Below are positions 39,151 to 47,832 of a DNA stretch of 64,000 bases, piece after piece. The stretch is taken from positions 682,001 through 746,000 of the forward strand of contig NZ_CP035300.1 in the NCBI RefSeq assembly GCF_004114615.1. Direction: 5' to 3'. The DNA comes from Dyella sp. M7H15-1 (GTDB lineage Bacteria; Pseudomonadota; Gammaproteobacteria; Xanthomonadales; Rhodanobacteraceae). Position 1 is the stretch's first letter. Every line of letters begins with the position of its first letter. The notes beneath the pieces were generated by a model, which searched no databases, was not told the origin of the DNA, and worked only from the letters and a program-made list of their open reading frames with translations. The translations under genes were made by a program, and so were the position numbers.

Positions 39151-40686
39151 TTACAAATCGAACTTGATACCCTGCGCCAACGGCAACGCATTCGAGTAGT
39201 TGATGGTGTTGGTCTGGCGGCGCATATACACCTTCCACGCATCCGAACCGGATTCGCGGCCACCGCCGGTTTCCTTCTCGCCACCGAACGCACCGCCGAT
39301 CTCGGCACCGGATGTGCCGATATTGACGTTGGCGATACCGCAATCTGAACCCGCGGCCGACAGGTACCGCTCGGCCGACTTCAGGTTCTGCGTGAAGATC
39401 GACGAGGACAAACCCTGTGGCACAGTGTTCTGCAGCTCAATCGCTTCGTCCAGCGTCTTGAACGGCATCACATAGAGAATCGGCGCGAAGGTTTCCGTCT
39501 GCACTACTTCATCGCTGTTCTTCAGACCCGTGACAATCGTCGGGAGCACGAAGTTGCCCTTGCGATCCGCCAGCGCCGCACCGCCAGTGCGCACTGTGCC
39601 GCCGCTGGCCTTGGCCTTTTCGACGGTGGCCAGATAAGCCTTCACCGCATCCTGGCTGTTAAGCGGGCCCATCAAAGTAGTGGCGAGGGTGGGGTCGCCG
39701 ATCTTGCCTTCCACCTGCTTGTAGGCGGTGATCAGCTTGTCGGTCACGTCACCGATGATCGACTCATGCACGAACAGTCGGCGCGTGGTGGTGCAGCGCT
39801 GGCCGGCCGTGCCGACGGCGCCGAACACGATGGCCGGAATCGCCAGCTTCAGATCTGCGCTCTCGTCCACGATGATCGCGTTGTTGCCGCCCAGCTCCAG
39901 TAGCGAACGGCCCATGCGCTTGGCAACGCGCTCGCCCACATGGCGCCCCACCTTGGTGGAGCCAGTGAAACTAATCAGCGGAATGCGATGGTCGTCGACA
40001 AACGCCTGCGACAGCTCGGTGCCGGCGTCATTGAACAGGAAGAACAGATCCGGAAAGTGGCCGGCCTTCAGCGCTTCGTTGCAGATTTTCATCGTGGCGA
40101 TGGCCGACAACGGCGTCTTCGGCGACGGCTTCCAGAGGCAGATATCGCCGCAGATGGTGGCTAGCATCGCGTTCCACGCCCACACCGCCACCGGGAAATT
40201 GAACGCGCTGATGATGCCCACCAGACCCAGCGGCTGGTATTGCTCATACATGCGATGACCCGGACGCTCCGAATGCATGGTGTAGCCGTAAAGCATGCGA
40301 CTCTGGCCCACGGCGAAATCGGCGATGTCGATCATCTCTTGCACTTCGCCGTCGCCCTCGGGTTTGATCTTGCCCATTTCCAGCGCGACCAGCGAACCCA
40401 GCGCATCCTTGTGCTTGCGCAACGCTTCCCCGCACAGGCGCACGGCCTCTCCGCGCCATGGGGCAGGGATGGTGCGCCAAGCCTTGAATGCCTCCTGGGC
40501 ACGCTTGACGATGATCTCGTAATCGGCGGCGCTCGTAGCATGCACGGTACCAATCACCTCGCCCGTGGCCGGGTTCAACGGCTGCAAGGTGCCGGCGTTG
40601 GTGGTCTTGGACCATTCGCCGTTGCCAAGGTAGGTACCCGACTGCTCGCCGGTAAGGCCAAGCGCCTTGAGGATTTCGTGGGACAT
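39151..40686 (-). CDS. Aldehyde dehydrogenase, ALDH7/antiquitin type (probable aminoadipate-semialdehyde dehydrogenase)
   Basis: A 511-residue NAD-dependent aldehyde dehydrogenase. The nucleophile lies in [20 protein letters not shown], the general base in [17 protein letters not shown]; the GGNNA and the GQRCTTTRR strings point to the antiquitin (ALDH7A1, AmaB) group, which oxidises alpha-aminoadipic semialdehyde/piperideine-6-carboxylate in lysine breakdown. NAD-binding [18 protein letters not shown] is present, and [20 protein letters not shown] near the end. A glutaryl-CoA dehydrogenase gene at 55.1 kb could serve the same lysine route, though it is far away. Confidence 0.9.
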   Translation of the reverse strand: MSHEILKALGLTGEQSGTYLGNGEWSKTTNAGTLQPLNPATGEVIGTVHATSAADYEIIVKRAQEAFKAWRTIPAPWRGEAVRLCGEALRKHKDALGSLVALEMGKIKPEGDGEVQEMIDIADFAVGQSRMLYGYTMHSERPGHRMYEQYQPLGLVGIISAFNFPVAVWAWNAMLATICGDICLWKPSPKTPLSAIATMKICNEALKAGHFPDLFFLFNDAGTELSQAFVDDHRIPLISFTGSTKVGRHVGERVAKRMGRSLLELGGNNAIIVDESADLKLAIPAIVFGAVGTAGQRCTTTRRLFVHESIIGDVTDKLITAYKQVEGKIGDPTLATTLMGPLNSQDAVKAYLATVEKAKASGGTVRTGGAALADRKGNFVLPTIVTGLKNSDEVVQTETFAPILYVMPFKTLDEAIELQNTVPQGLSSSIFTQNLKSAERYLSAAGSDCGIANVNIGTSGAEIGGAFGGEKETGGGRESGSDAWKVYMRRQTNTINYSNALPLAQGIKFDL

Positions 40687-41220
40687 GCATGCTCCTGAGC
40701 CGTGGCGTCGACCGACGCCTTGAATGGGGAATTTCCTATTCTATCAGGCGGGCTGCCCCAGCCGATTTTTGCCGGATCGCGCAGGTTGCCACCCTATCGA
40801 CTTGTAACCTTCCTTCTATGCAGCCCCAGGTTCCTACCGCGGGTGATAGATGTGCCATTGGGCAGCGATATCTGGGTCAGATGACGGCGCTACGTGTCGG
40901 CCGTTTGCAGCGGATTGACTACGAGGGGCAGTTGCCCGCGATTATCGAATCGTGTCAGTAAGACGGCACTTTCCTGCAACGCGTTGGTGTTCTTGATGCG
41001 CAAAATCTCAGGCAAATACCTGATCGTCAGTGTTGTTTAGCGAAGAGATACTCGGTTCGATGCTGAATCCGTATGGACTATCTGCAAGGAATTCGTGCTG
41101 CTTGTCGCTGGGCATAGGCGATTGATGGAGCTCTTAAAATAACTTTGCTGGTTCTTTACTAACGCAAATCTTAATAACAAATCTTATGAATTAATATTCA
41201 TTCATGGGTATTTATTAATT
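40687..41220. other. Intergenic with direct-repeat copy, no firm gene
   Basis: 534 bp upstream of the ALDH gene. A 47-codon open frame (40818-40961, starting MQPQVPTAGDRCAIGQRYLG) has no visible ribosome-binding site and I do not recognise it. Its stop codon lies in the first copy of a 38-bp direct repeat. The right part, from about 41000, becomes strongly AT-rich toward the next gene. Confidence 0.5.
40954..40991 (+). repeat. 38-bp direct repeat, copy 1
   Basis: Identical base for base to 42204-42241. The two copies, in the same orientation, enclose 1.2 kb that contains the AT-rich gene at 41221-42009. This could reflect recombination or insertion at a duplicated site. Confidence 0.85.
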
Positions 41221-42009
41221 ATGAATACAATAAATGCGCAAATACTTAAATCATGGTGTTTATGTCGTGATAAAAATGATGCTTTCGAACTAAAAACATA
41301 TAATTCGCCAACTAATCGGCATGCTGAACATGCTACGGTTGAGTTTAGCGGAAATATTTATAAGGTTAGAAATAATGGCAAAGGTGTGGTTTCTGTTAAT
41401 CATGACCGTAACCATGCCAGTCGTTTTTTCTCAGGAATTAAGAGTTTCTTCATGCGCATAGATTCCTCAGAAGCGGATATGAATAGGCTGATGGCAATAT
41501 TAAATAATAAATCTGTTGTGGCAGGGATCCAATCTAGTGATTCCAATTACATTGATCGTTTAGAAAAGTGGGTTAATGAACAAGAAGGTGAGACAGTTCA
41601 GCGTACCTTAGTGAAAAGACAAATTGTTAAGCTGATGGAAGAAAAGGGATCCACGCTTGATCTATCCCATAAAGAAGATTCAAAAGATACATACAAAGGA
41701 TACATTGAATCGCATCGATTAGATGGACACCATGAATACATTGAATCCATGGTGTCAAAAGAATCCAATGAGAGTGCGTTTTTTTCTACCTTAACGGCAA
41801 TTCCGCCCTTGCCTTCTTGCGTGACTAAATTGAATATAAGTGGTCTAAATAAACTGCGGGGCTCGGCAGATCCGTTGAATAGTGTTGAGGTATTTGAAAA
41901 TGGCACAAATATCAGCCAGTCTGATCTTCTTAAGCGCTTTCGATTTAATACAAAGAGATATCACCCTAATAACGCCAATCCTTTTGTGAAAGGATTATTT
42001 TGTCCCTGA
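41221..42009 (+). CDS. AT-rich unknown gene, effector-like
   Basis: A 262-residue hydrophilic protein without signal peptide or membrane helix. Codon use is strikingly AT-rich against the flanking genes, indicating transfer. Near the C-terminus, TLTAIPPLPSCVTKLNISGL resembles one leucine-rich repeat of the IpaH/YopM bacterial effector type (LxxLPxLPxxLxxLxVxxN), but only a single unit is present. An N-terminal segment, ATVEFSGNIYKVRNNGKGVV, looks like a small beta domain. The flanking 38-bp direct repeats and adjacent Tn3-family end recall effector cassettes carried by Tn3-like elements in Xanthomonas. Function is unknown; effector status is inference. Confidence 0.5.
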   Translation: MNTINAQILKSWCLCRDKNDAFELKTYNSPTNRHAEHATVEFSGNIYKVRNNGKGVVSVNHDRNHASRFFSGIKSFFMRIDSSEADMNRLMAILNNKSVVAGIQSSDSNYIDRLEKWVNEQEGETVQRTLVKRQIVKLMEEKGSTLDLSHKEDSKDTYKGYIESHRLDGHHEYIESMVSKESNESAFFSTLTAIPPLPSCVTKLNISGLNKLRGSADPLNSVEVFENGTNISQSDLLKRFRFNTKRYHPNNANPFVKGLFCP

Positions 42010-42203
42010 GGTTCCCCACGTTTTTTCGCATTTCCATGCATGAAAGCTCATTTGTTGCAGCACTCCGTCTGGGGGAGATCGCAAATATTCAAGCCATGGT
42101 AACGCCTGATCAATCAGCCACTCCCTGACGATCGCTTCGCACCCTAAGCGCAACACGGAGTAGAGCTTGCGCACTGCGCGTTAGGAGGTCACGGAATCAG
42201 GGC

Positions 42204-42241
42204 GTCAGTAAGACGGCACTTTCCTGCAACGCGTTGGTGTT
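42204..42241 (+). repeat. 38-bp direct repeat, copy 2
   Basis: Exact copy of 40954-40991. It ends at the base immediately before the Tn3-family terminal repeat beginning GGGG at 42242. Confidence 0.85.
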
Positions 42242-42279
42242 GGGGTTTGAGGCGCAGTGGAACGGAAAACCGGGTTAAG
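42242..42279 (+). mobile_element. Tn3-family terminal inverted repeat (38 bp)
   Basis: The 38 bp starting GGGGTTTGAGGCGCAGTGG and ending GGGTTAAG match the classical Tn3 terminal repeat, which as I remember it starts GGGGTCTGACGCTCAGTGG and ends CGTTAAG, at 29 of 38 positions by hand alignment, including the CAGTGGAACG core and the final GTTAAG. It marks the left end of a Tn3-family element that extends to the right and overlaps the resolvase stop codon. I found no facing copy on the right, so the element is truncated. Confidence 0.8.
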
Positions 42280-42838
42280 CCCCGGAATGTGCGGACGCCG
42301 GAATCCAGCGGTATAGCGTCGGTATGGACACCCCGAGGCTCTTGGCCACGTCACGCGGTGGTATGCCGTTGGCCAGCAACTTCTTGGCTGACTTGATCTT
42401 GCTGTCCGTCATCTGCCGTTTGCGGCCACCCTTGCGTCCCAGTTGGCGAGCTACGGCCAGTCCGGCTCGGGTGCGCTCAACCGTCAGCTCTCGCTCCATC
42501 TCGGCCAAGCTTGCCATGACGTGGAAGAAGAAGCGGCCCGATGAGGTCCCGGTATCAATGGCATCGGTGAGACTTTTGAACTGGACGTTTCGTTGGTGCA
42601 ACTCGCCGACCAGATCGACGAGGTTTTTGACGCTGTGGCCCAACCGATCCAGTTTCCACACTACCAGGGTGTCACCCTCTCGCAGTACCTCGAGCGCCTT
42701 GGCCAACCCTGGTCGTTCGGCGCGACTGCCGCTGATCTTGTCCTCAAAGACCTTCTTGCAACCCGCCTTGATCAATGCCTCGATCTGGAGATCCAGATTC
42801 TGATCCTGCGTCGACACGCGCGCGTAGCCGATCAACAT
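42275..42838 (-). CDS. tnpR: Tn3-family resolvase (serine recombinase)
   Basis: A 187-residue serine recombinase. MLIGYARVSTQDQNLDLQ carries the catalytic Ser at position 9; further marks are FEDKISGSRAERPGLAKALE, LVVWKLDRLGHSVKNLVDLV and MASLAEMERELTVERTRAGL. A helix-turn-helix DNA-binding domain ends the protein (GIPPRDVAKSLGVSIPTLYR). It would resolve cointegrates at a res site of the Tn3-like element. It reads toward the terminal repeat, its TGA lying inside it. It appears intact. Confidence 0.93.
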   Translation of the reverse strand: MLIGYARVSTQDQNLDLQIEALIKAGCKKVFEDKISGSRAERPGLAKALEVLREGDTLVVWKLDRLGHSVKNLVDLVGELHQRNVQFKSLTDAIDTGTSSGRFFFHVMASLAEMERELTVERTRAGLAVARQLGRKGGRKRQMTDSKIKSAKKLLANGIPPRDVAKSLGVSIPTLYRWIPASAHSGA

Positions 42839-42844
42839 GACCTA

Positions 42845-43221
42845 TCAATCCCTGGGTGGCAGCGGAAGTACGCGCAAGCGGGTGCGGCTCGGATCAATAG
42901 TGAGCAACGCGCCGGCCTCCAATTCGGCAGCCATCTGCCGCAGCGCAGCGATGATTTGCCGACCGATGGCGTCCGGACTGATGTCCTCGGCACGGATTTG
43001 CACGACGCTGGGCTTCTCGCCGTGCGTGGCGGCGAGGATCGCGCGCTGAAGTCCAGGTCGTGCGTGAGCACCACATACTCATTCGCGCTGGCGTAGGCCA
43101 TGATTTCCGAGTCCGGCGCATTCTTTGCACCTATCCTCGACCAATGCACTGCTTCGATACCCACGCTGGCGAACAAGTCGATCCAGCGCGGCGATAGATT
43201 CATATCAACGAGCAGATTCAT
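42845..43221 (-). pseudogene. DUF5615 PIN-like toxin with frameshift
   Basis: Starts MNLLVDMNLSPRWIDLFASV and continues with VVLTHDLDFSA, the DUF5615/Mut7-C-like PIN fold with early D-x-N-L and the THDLDF acidic motif. Near 43046 the frame breaks: the expected continuation ILAATHGEKPSVVQIRAED, then ALRQMAAELEAGALLTIDPS and RTRLRVLPLPPRD, is found in another frame and ends at TGA 42847-42845. The shift corresponds to two extra bases (or one lost) in a GCGCGCG run. Either a real mutation inactivating the toxin or an assembly error in a GC repeat. It overlaps its antitoxin by 4 bp. Confidence 0.75.
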
Positions 43222-43448
43222 GCGGTGGCGAGCATGACCTCGCGCTCTTCCGCCCGCCATGCCGCGTAGCGAAGCGCTTGCATGATGTCCTCGCGCTCTA
43301 GGTAGGGGTAGTCAGCTAGAAGTTCGTCGACGCTGTGCCCCGTGCCCATTTGTCCCACGATCATACCGACCGTGACACGCAAACCACGGATGCACGCCTT
43401 ACCGCCCATGATTTCGGGCTGCTGGGTGATGCGGTCGAGTTGTCCCAT
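43218..43448 (-). CDS. DUF433 antitoxin-like protein
   Basis: A 76-residue DUF433 protein with a helix-turn-helix-like fold: ITQQPEIMGGKACIRGLRVT opens the domain, and VDELLADYPYLEREDIMQAL is the diagnostic late helix pair. DUF433/DUF5615 pairs are known VapBC-like toxin-antitoxin modules; the DUF5615 partner follows with an ATGA overlap but is frameshifted. Together they are probably a passenger of the Tn3-like element. Confidence 0.88.
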   Translation of the reverse strand: MGQLDRITQQPEIMGGKACIRGLRVTVGMIVGQMGTGHSVDELLADYPYLEREDIMQALRYAAWRAEEREVMLATA

Positions 43449-43570
43449 GACCTACTCCTTATCGAAACTCATTGCCATGCTAGTCTTGTGAGAAATACGT
43501 TTCAAGAAATATTTATGAGAATCCGCATGCCTTGATCCTGCGTGTCGCATGGATGACGCAGCAGGGCTTA

Positions 43571-43867
43571 TCAAAAAACCTCGTTTTCAAGAGGTGTGCC
43601 AATGCCGCAGGTGCGCCCGTGGTCACTGCCTTCGATTGGCTACGGGCCAACCTGGCACGTAAGAAACCCGACAATGACGCCCCTCGCGAGATCATTGGCA
43701 AGTCCTGGCAACAGCACGTGCTGCGCGAGGATGGCACCGTTGATGTTCATGCCTACACTTTCTGCGCTTTGCAGGAACTACAAACGGCACTGAAACGACG
43801 CGATGTGTTCGTGGCACCGAGCTGGCGTTATGCCGACCCGCGAGCCGGCCTGCTGGATGGTGAACCG
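43571..43867 (+). pseudogene. Tn3-family transposase (TnpA) internal fragment
   Basis: About 100 codons read like the middle of a Tn3 TnpA: VVTAFDWLRANLARKKPDND, then REIIGKSWQQHVLREDGTVD, AYTFCALQELQTALKRRDVF and APSWRYADPRAGLLDG. The full protein is near 1000 residues; the catalytic DDE core is missing. It is divergent to the resolvase, as expected for a Tn3-type element whose transposase was mostly deleted. Confidence 0.8.
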
Positions 43868-43912
43868 CCCCGGCTTTGTCGGAGGCTCCCAATCTTGAGA
43901 GAGGATAGAGCC

Positions 43913-43972
43913 ATGACGAAGCGCAAACAAAAATATTCCAAAGAAGTCCGTGAGCGCCCGAGGGTGAACTGA
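43913..43972 (+). pseudogene. IS3-type OrfA N-terminal fragment
   Basis: Nineteen codons beginning MTKRKQKYSKEVRERPRVN resemble the first residues of IS3-family OrfA (MTKR.KYSKEFRERAVRMV). The reading frame ends at once in TGA. It joins the TnpA fragment on the left and another transposase scrap on the right. Confidence 0.55.
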
Positions 43973-43988
43973 TCTCTTACCGCTTACG

Positions 43989-44039
43989 TTGGAACTGGCC
44001 AAGCCACTGGGCAACGTGAGTCAGGCGTGTCGCGTGATG
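43989..44039 (+). pseudogene. IS481-like transposase fragment
   Basis: Seventeen codons read LELAKPLGNVSQACRVM, the helix-turn-helix start of IS481-family transposases; the usual GYSRDSFYRF continuation is lost. A small relic adjoining the OrfA fragment. Confidence 0.55.
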
Positions 44040-44236
44040 GCAAGAACGTGGTGCTGGATTCAGCCTAGAGCCATCGCCCGAGGTCGTGGCCGCCAAGCAT
44101 GATAGATGTGCATGGTTCCCATCAATCTGCCTGCCGATTTGGAGACAGCCTCTGAAGTGACCGATTTGAACGGGGTGGCTATACTTGGACGTCTTGCAAG
44201 GCCCAAAAATGTAGACCTTGTGTAGACTTGCCACGC

Positions 44237-44313
44237 GCCCCCGTAGCTCAGTTGGATAGAGCGTCCCCCTCCTAAGGGGAAGGTCGTACGTTCGAATCGT
44301 ATCGGGGGCACCA
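44237..44313 (+). tRNA. tRNA-Arg (anticodon CCT)
   Basis: A complete 77-nt cloverleaf with encoded CCA: acceptor GCCCCCG/CGGGGGC, D-arm with AGCTCAGTTGGATAGAGC, anticodon loop CTCCTAA (anticodon CCT, reading AGG), and T-arm with GTTCGAATC. tRNA genes are common integration sites; transposon relics lie immediately upstream, but I see no integrase or duplicated 3' end here. Confidence 0.96.
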
Positions 44314-44642
44314 TTTTTCAATGGCTTACGCGCGACGCGCCTTTGGCTACTTGGTCTATTTCGCGACGTTTCGGGCGCACTTGGTCACAGTAGATCGTCG
44401 AGCAGCCTAACCACGTCGCCAGCGCCGTCAGGCGTGAGGTGCCCATATCGCCAATATCTTCTGGATCAAGGCGGCAGCTGGGCTTGAATCACGGGATGAC
44501 GAGGGAATTTTGCAAGAGGCTCAAGAGACAGGCGCGTACAGGAGGCGCCGCTTGCGGGTGACGGCGTGAGTTCAAGACGAGATTCCCAACATCACGCAGA
44601 GCAGGCATCATTACAGGCTGCGTCCCTCCTCTCCGGTTAGCC
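44314..44642. other. Intergenic, no gene seen
   Basis: 329 bp between the tRNA and the SET gene. A minus-strand open reading of about 45 codons ending near 44328 (containing MGTSRLTALATWLGCSTIYC) has some coding look but no start signal or recognised family. Confidence 0.45.
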
Positions 44643-45110
44643 ATGGCCCGTCGTATCGTTGCCCGTCGTTCCCCCATCCACGGTAATGGCGTGTTTGCCG
44701 TTGCGCCGCTCAAGAAGGGTGAAGAAGTCATCCAGTACAAGGGCACGTTGATGACCCACGACGAAGCCGACGTAATGTACGGTGACGGCGGAGAAACGGG
44801 GCATACCTTCTTGTTCACGCTCAATGACGAGTACATCATCGACGCGAACCGCAGGGGCAATATCGCGCGCTGGATCAACCATGGCTGCAATCCCAATTGC
44901 GAAGCTTTTGTCGAGGAAAGCGAAACCGGCGATCCGCGCAAGGACCGGGTGGTGATCATGGTCAAGCGCAACATCAAGCCCGGCGAGGAGCTTACCTACG
45001 ATTACGGCATCGTGTTGGAGGTTGCACACACGGCGCGGCTGAAGAAACTGTGGAAGTGCCTGTGCGGTTCACCCAAGTGCACGGGGACGTTGCTGAAGCC
45101 CAAGCGCTGA
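44643..45110 (+). CDS. SET-domain protein-lysine methyltransferase
   Basis: A 155-residue stand-alone SET domain. The SAM-binding start is HGNGVFAVAPLKKGEEVIQY, the NHxCxPN motif reads ARWINHGCNPNCEAF, and the GEELTYDY motif is ELTYDYG. A post-SET zinc-binding cysteine cluster is at the C-terminus (WKCLCGSPKCTG), together with the motif Cys. Such proteins are eukaryote-like lysine methyltransferases that also occur in several Xanthomonadales as ordinary chromosomal genes; substrates are unknown. Single gene, facing greB convergently. Confidence 0.88.
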   Translation: MARRIVARRSPIHGNGVFAVAPLKKGEEVIQYKGTLMTHDEADVMYGDGGETGHTFLFTLNDEYIIDANRRGNIARWINHGCNPNCEAFVEESETGDPRKDRVVIMVKRNIKPGEELTYDYGIVLEVAHTARLKKLWKCLCGSPKCTGTLLKPKR

Positions 45111-45158
45111 GGTTTGAGCACGCATCCGGGCGGGCCGGATGCGTGTGGCAGGCAAGAC

Positions 45159-45659
45159 TCAATCGGGGTAGTCGATCGCCACTACCTCGATGGTCATATC
45201 CCCAACTGGCCGCTGCCAGTTCACTTCGTCGCCCACGCGAGCCCCAAGCAACGCCCTGGCCAACGGCGATACGTAACTGACCAATCCATGCTCGGCATCC
45301 GCTTCATCCTCGCCGACGATTTGCCAGCGTCGTTCGCCCTCGGTGCTGTCCACCGTAACGATGGCGCCAAAAGCCACACGGTCCCGTGGCTGTTTGGCAA
45401 CGTCCATCTCGATGGCGCTGGCCACACGCGTATTCAGCCAGCGCAACTCCCGCTCCAGCGAGGCCAGCTCACGCTGCTGGTCGAGGGTATTGTTCTCGCC
45501 AAGCTTCAGCATGTCACGACGCGCTCGCGTGGCGGTCAGACGTTCGCGCAGCTTGGCGTTACCGTGCGGCGTGACGTAGTTGGGATGTTCGCTCAGCGGC
45601 AGATCGGGCAATGCATCTTGGGCATCGCCGTCATTATCTTTAACGAAGGCGCGACTCAT
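45159..45659 (-). CDS. greB: Transcription elongation factor GreB-type
   Basis: A 166-residue Gre factor. The N-terminal coiled coil carries YVTPHGNAKLRERLTATRAR with acidic tip residues expected near LGENNTLDQQRELASLEREL; the C-terminal FKBP-like domain includes GAIVTVDSTEGERRWQIVGE and SYVSPLARALLGARVGDEVN, the SPxxxALLG motif. It rescues backtracked RNA polymerase by stimulating transcript cleavage. The ATG at 45659 has a strong GGAGGG ribosome-binding site; a start 54 bp further up is not supported. GreB rather than GreA is suggested by the N-terminal extension (MSRAFVKDNDG). Confidence 0.88.
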   Translation of the reverse strand: MSRAFVKDNDGDAQDALPDLPLSEHPNYVTPHGNAKLRERLTATRARRDMLKLGENNTLDQQRELASLERELRWLNTRVASAIEMDVAKQPRDRVAFGAIVTVDSTEGERRWQIVGEDEADAEHGLVSYVSPLARALLGARVGDEVNWQRPVGDMTIEVVAIDYPD

Positions 45660-45792
45660 GCGGCCCTCCGCAATGTGTTGGTGATGTAATGTGAACGGTG
45701 TGTGTGAAACCACACTAGTCCATCCATGACATGGGGATGTAGCCGAGTGACTGCCATATCGACCGGCCAGGTTAGGTGTAGGACAGGCATCG

Positions 45793-47832
45793 TCAGTCTT
45801 CGTCCAGTTTCGGTTTCCAGGCTTCGCTGAGCTGTCGCTGCACGAGCGGGGGAACCGGCTCGTAGTGGCTCAGATCAAGGCTGTAGCGGCCTTGGCCTCC
45901 GGTCATTGCTTTCAGTTCGGTCGGGTAATCGGTAAGTTCGGCCAGGGGAGCTTGTGCCTTGATCACCCGTTCGCCGCCACGTTTGGTATCGGTGCCCATG
46001 ATGCGTGCACGCTTGCTGGCCAGGCCGCCGGTAACATCGCCGACGTGGTCTTCCGGAATCGATACTTCGACATCCATGATCGGCTCCAGCACGATCGGGT
46101 GGGCCTTGTTGATGGCGTCGAGAAATGCTTTCTTGCCTGCGCTGACGAAGGCTACTTCCTTGGAATCGACCGGATGGTATTTGCCGTCGTACACCGTCAC
46201 GCGCAAATCCTGCAACGGATAGCCGGCCACCGCGCCGGTTTCCAGTGCCTGGCGCACGCCTTTCTCGATCGCCGGCAGGAACTGCCCCGGAATCACGCCA
46301 CCCTTGATCCCATCGACAAACTCAAAGCCTGCGCCGCGTTCAAGCGGATCGACACGCAAGAACACTTCGCCGAATTGTCCTGCGCCGCCGGTCTGTTTTT
46401 TGTGCCGGTGATGCCCTTCGGCCGAACCGGCAATGGTTTCGCGATAGGCAATGCGCGGCGGATGCGTGACGACTTCCACGCCGTAGCGATCCTTCATGCG
46501 CTCCAGCACGATCTTCAAATGGAGATCGGACAGGCCGCGTATCACCGTTTCATTGAGCTCCTTGTGATGCTCCATGCGAAAACAAGGGTCCTCCTCGGTA
46601 AGTCGCGTCAATGCTTGCGAGAGTTTCTGTTCCTGCCCCTTGTGCTTGGGTTGCAACGCCAGTCCGAACATCGGTTGCGGGAAGTGCAAAGGTTCCAGAT
46701 GAATGCTGTCTTCGTCGTGCGAATCATGCAGTACCGCATCGAAATGGAGGTCTTCCACTTTCGCTACGGCCGCGATGTCGCCGGACACGGCCTGGTCGAT
46801 TTCCACATGGTTCCTGCCATTCAGGCGAAACAGATGCCCGACCTTGAATGACTTGCGGTTGTCGTCGATATAAAGCTGGCTGTCCCGATGGACGGTGCCT
46901 TGCCATACGCGGAACACGCCAAGCTTGCCGACGAAAGGATCGTTGATCACCTTGAAGACGTCGGCGATGACATGCGAGGCAGGGCTGGCGTCGACGGCGA
47001 TCTGCATGTTCTGGCTATTGCGAAACGGCGGTGGATTCGCCTCTAAAGGATTCGGCAGCAGCCGATCAAACACATCCAGCAATTCGTGGCTGCCTGCACC
47101 GGTACGCGCACTGACGAAGCAGATTGGTACCAGGTGACCTTCGCGCAGGCATTGCTCGAAGGCGTCGTGCAGTTGCTGCGGTGTCAGTGCGTCTTCACCC
47201 TTGTCCAGATAATCGCCCATGGTACTTTCGTTTATCTCCACGACCTGATCGAGGATCTGCTGATGTGCCTGCGCCAATGAAGAAAAATCGGTTGCGCCAT
47301 CGCGATGGAAAAAGCAATCGAGTACGCGGGTGGCGTTGTCGGCAGGAAGATTGATCGGCAGGCATTCACTGCCAAACGCCTCGCGCAAAGCATCCACAAG
47401 CTCGGACAGATCCACGCCTTCGGTATCGATCTTGTTGATGACCAACAAGCGAGCCAGGCCGCGTTCGCGCGCACGCTCCATCATGCGGCGCGTGCCATGC
47501 TCGATGCCATTGGCCGCGTTGACGACGATGGCTACGGTTTCGACCGCGGTAAAGGCAGAAAGGGTGCCGCCACGAAAATCCGCATAGCCCGCCGTGTCGA
47601 TCAGGTTGATGTGGCAATCGCCATGGTCGATGCCGGCGATGCAACTATCGATGGAGTGGCCGCGCGCTTTTTCCTGTGCGTCGCAATCGGATTGCGTCGT
47701 GCCGCGCTCTACCGAACCAGGGGTTTGAATCACGCCGCCGGCATGCAGCAAGGCTTCGAACAGGGTGGTCTTGCCGGCGCCGGCGTGACCGGCGAGCGCG
47801 ACGTTGCGGATATTTTCCGTGTGATAGGACAC
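45793..47832 (-). CDS. Elongation factor G-like GTPase (EF-G paralogue)
   Basis: A 679-residue translational GTPase. G1 is GHAGAGKTTLFEALL (about 15-29), G3 DTAGYADF, G4 NKID; domains II-V follow, with the domain IV segment GEVFLRVDPLERGAGFEFVD and the domain V VEVSIPEDHVGDVTGGLASK. The N-terminal part reads like the EF-G II group (e.g. RGTTQSDCDAQEKARGHSID instead of the canonical effector loop), so this is a paralogue of unknown special role, not the str-operon fusA. GTG start with GGAGGG ribosome-binding site. Confidence 0.9.
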   Translation of the reverse strand: MSYHTENIRNVALAGHAGAGKTTLFEALLHAGGVIQTPGSVERGTTQSDCDAQEKARGHSIDSCIAGIDHGDCHINLIDTAGYADFRGGTLSAFTAVETVAIVVNAANGIEHGTRRMMERARERGLARLLVINKIDTEGVDLSELVDALREAFGSECLPINLPADNATRVLDCFFHRDGATDFSSLAQAHQQILDQVVEINESTMGDYLDKGEDALTPQQLHDAFEQCLREGHLVPICFVSARTGAGSHELLDVFDRLLPNPLEANPPPFRNSQNMQIAVDASPASHVIADVFKVINDPFVGKLGVFRVWQGTVHRDSQLYIDDNRKSFKVGHLFRLNGRNHVEIDQAVSGDIAAVAKVEDLHFDAVLHDSHDEDSIHLEPLHFPQPMFGLALQPKHKGQEQKLSQALTRLTEEDPCFRMEHHKELNETVIRGLSDLHLKIVLERMKDRYGVEVVTHPPRIAYRETIAGSAEGHHRHKKQTGGAGQFGEVFLRVDPLERGAGFEFVDGIKGGVIPGQFLPAIEKGVRQALETGAVAGYPLQDLRVTVYDGKYHPVDSKEVAFVSAGKKAFLDAINKAHPIVLEPIMDVEVSIPEDHVGDVTGGLASKRARIMGTDTKRGGERVIKAQAPLAELTDYPTELKAMTGGQGRYSLDLSHYEPVPPLVQRQLSEAWKPKLDED

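Noticed and set aside
41997-42190. Minus-strand reading of about 58 codons containing REWLIDQALPWLEYL
   Set aside because: Looks somewhat coding, but has only a weak GTG start, no ribosome-binding site and no family; may be a relic gene end.
44237-44642. Integrative element inserted in tRNA-Arg
   Set aside because: The tRNA is complete, but no integrase gene and no second copy of its 3' end are visible in the window.
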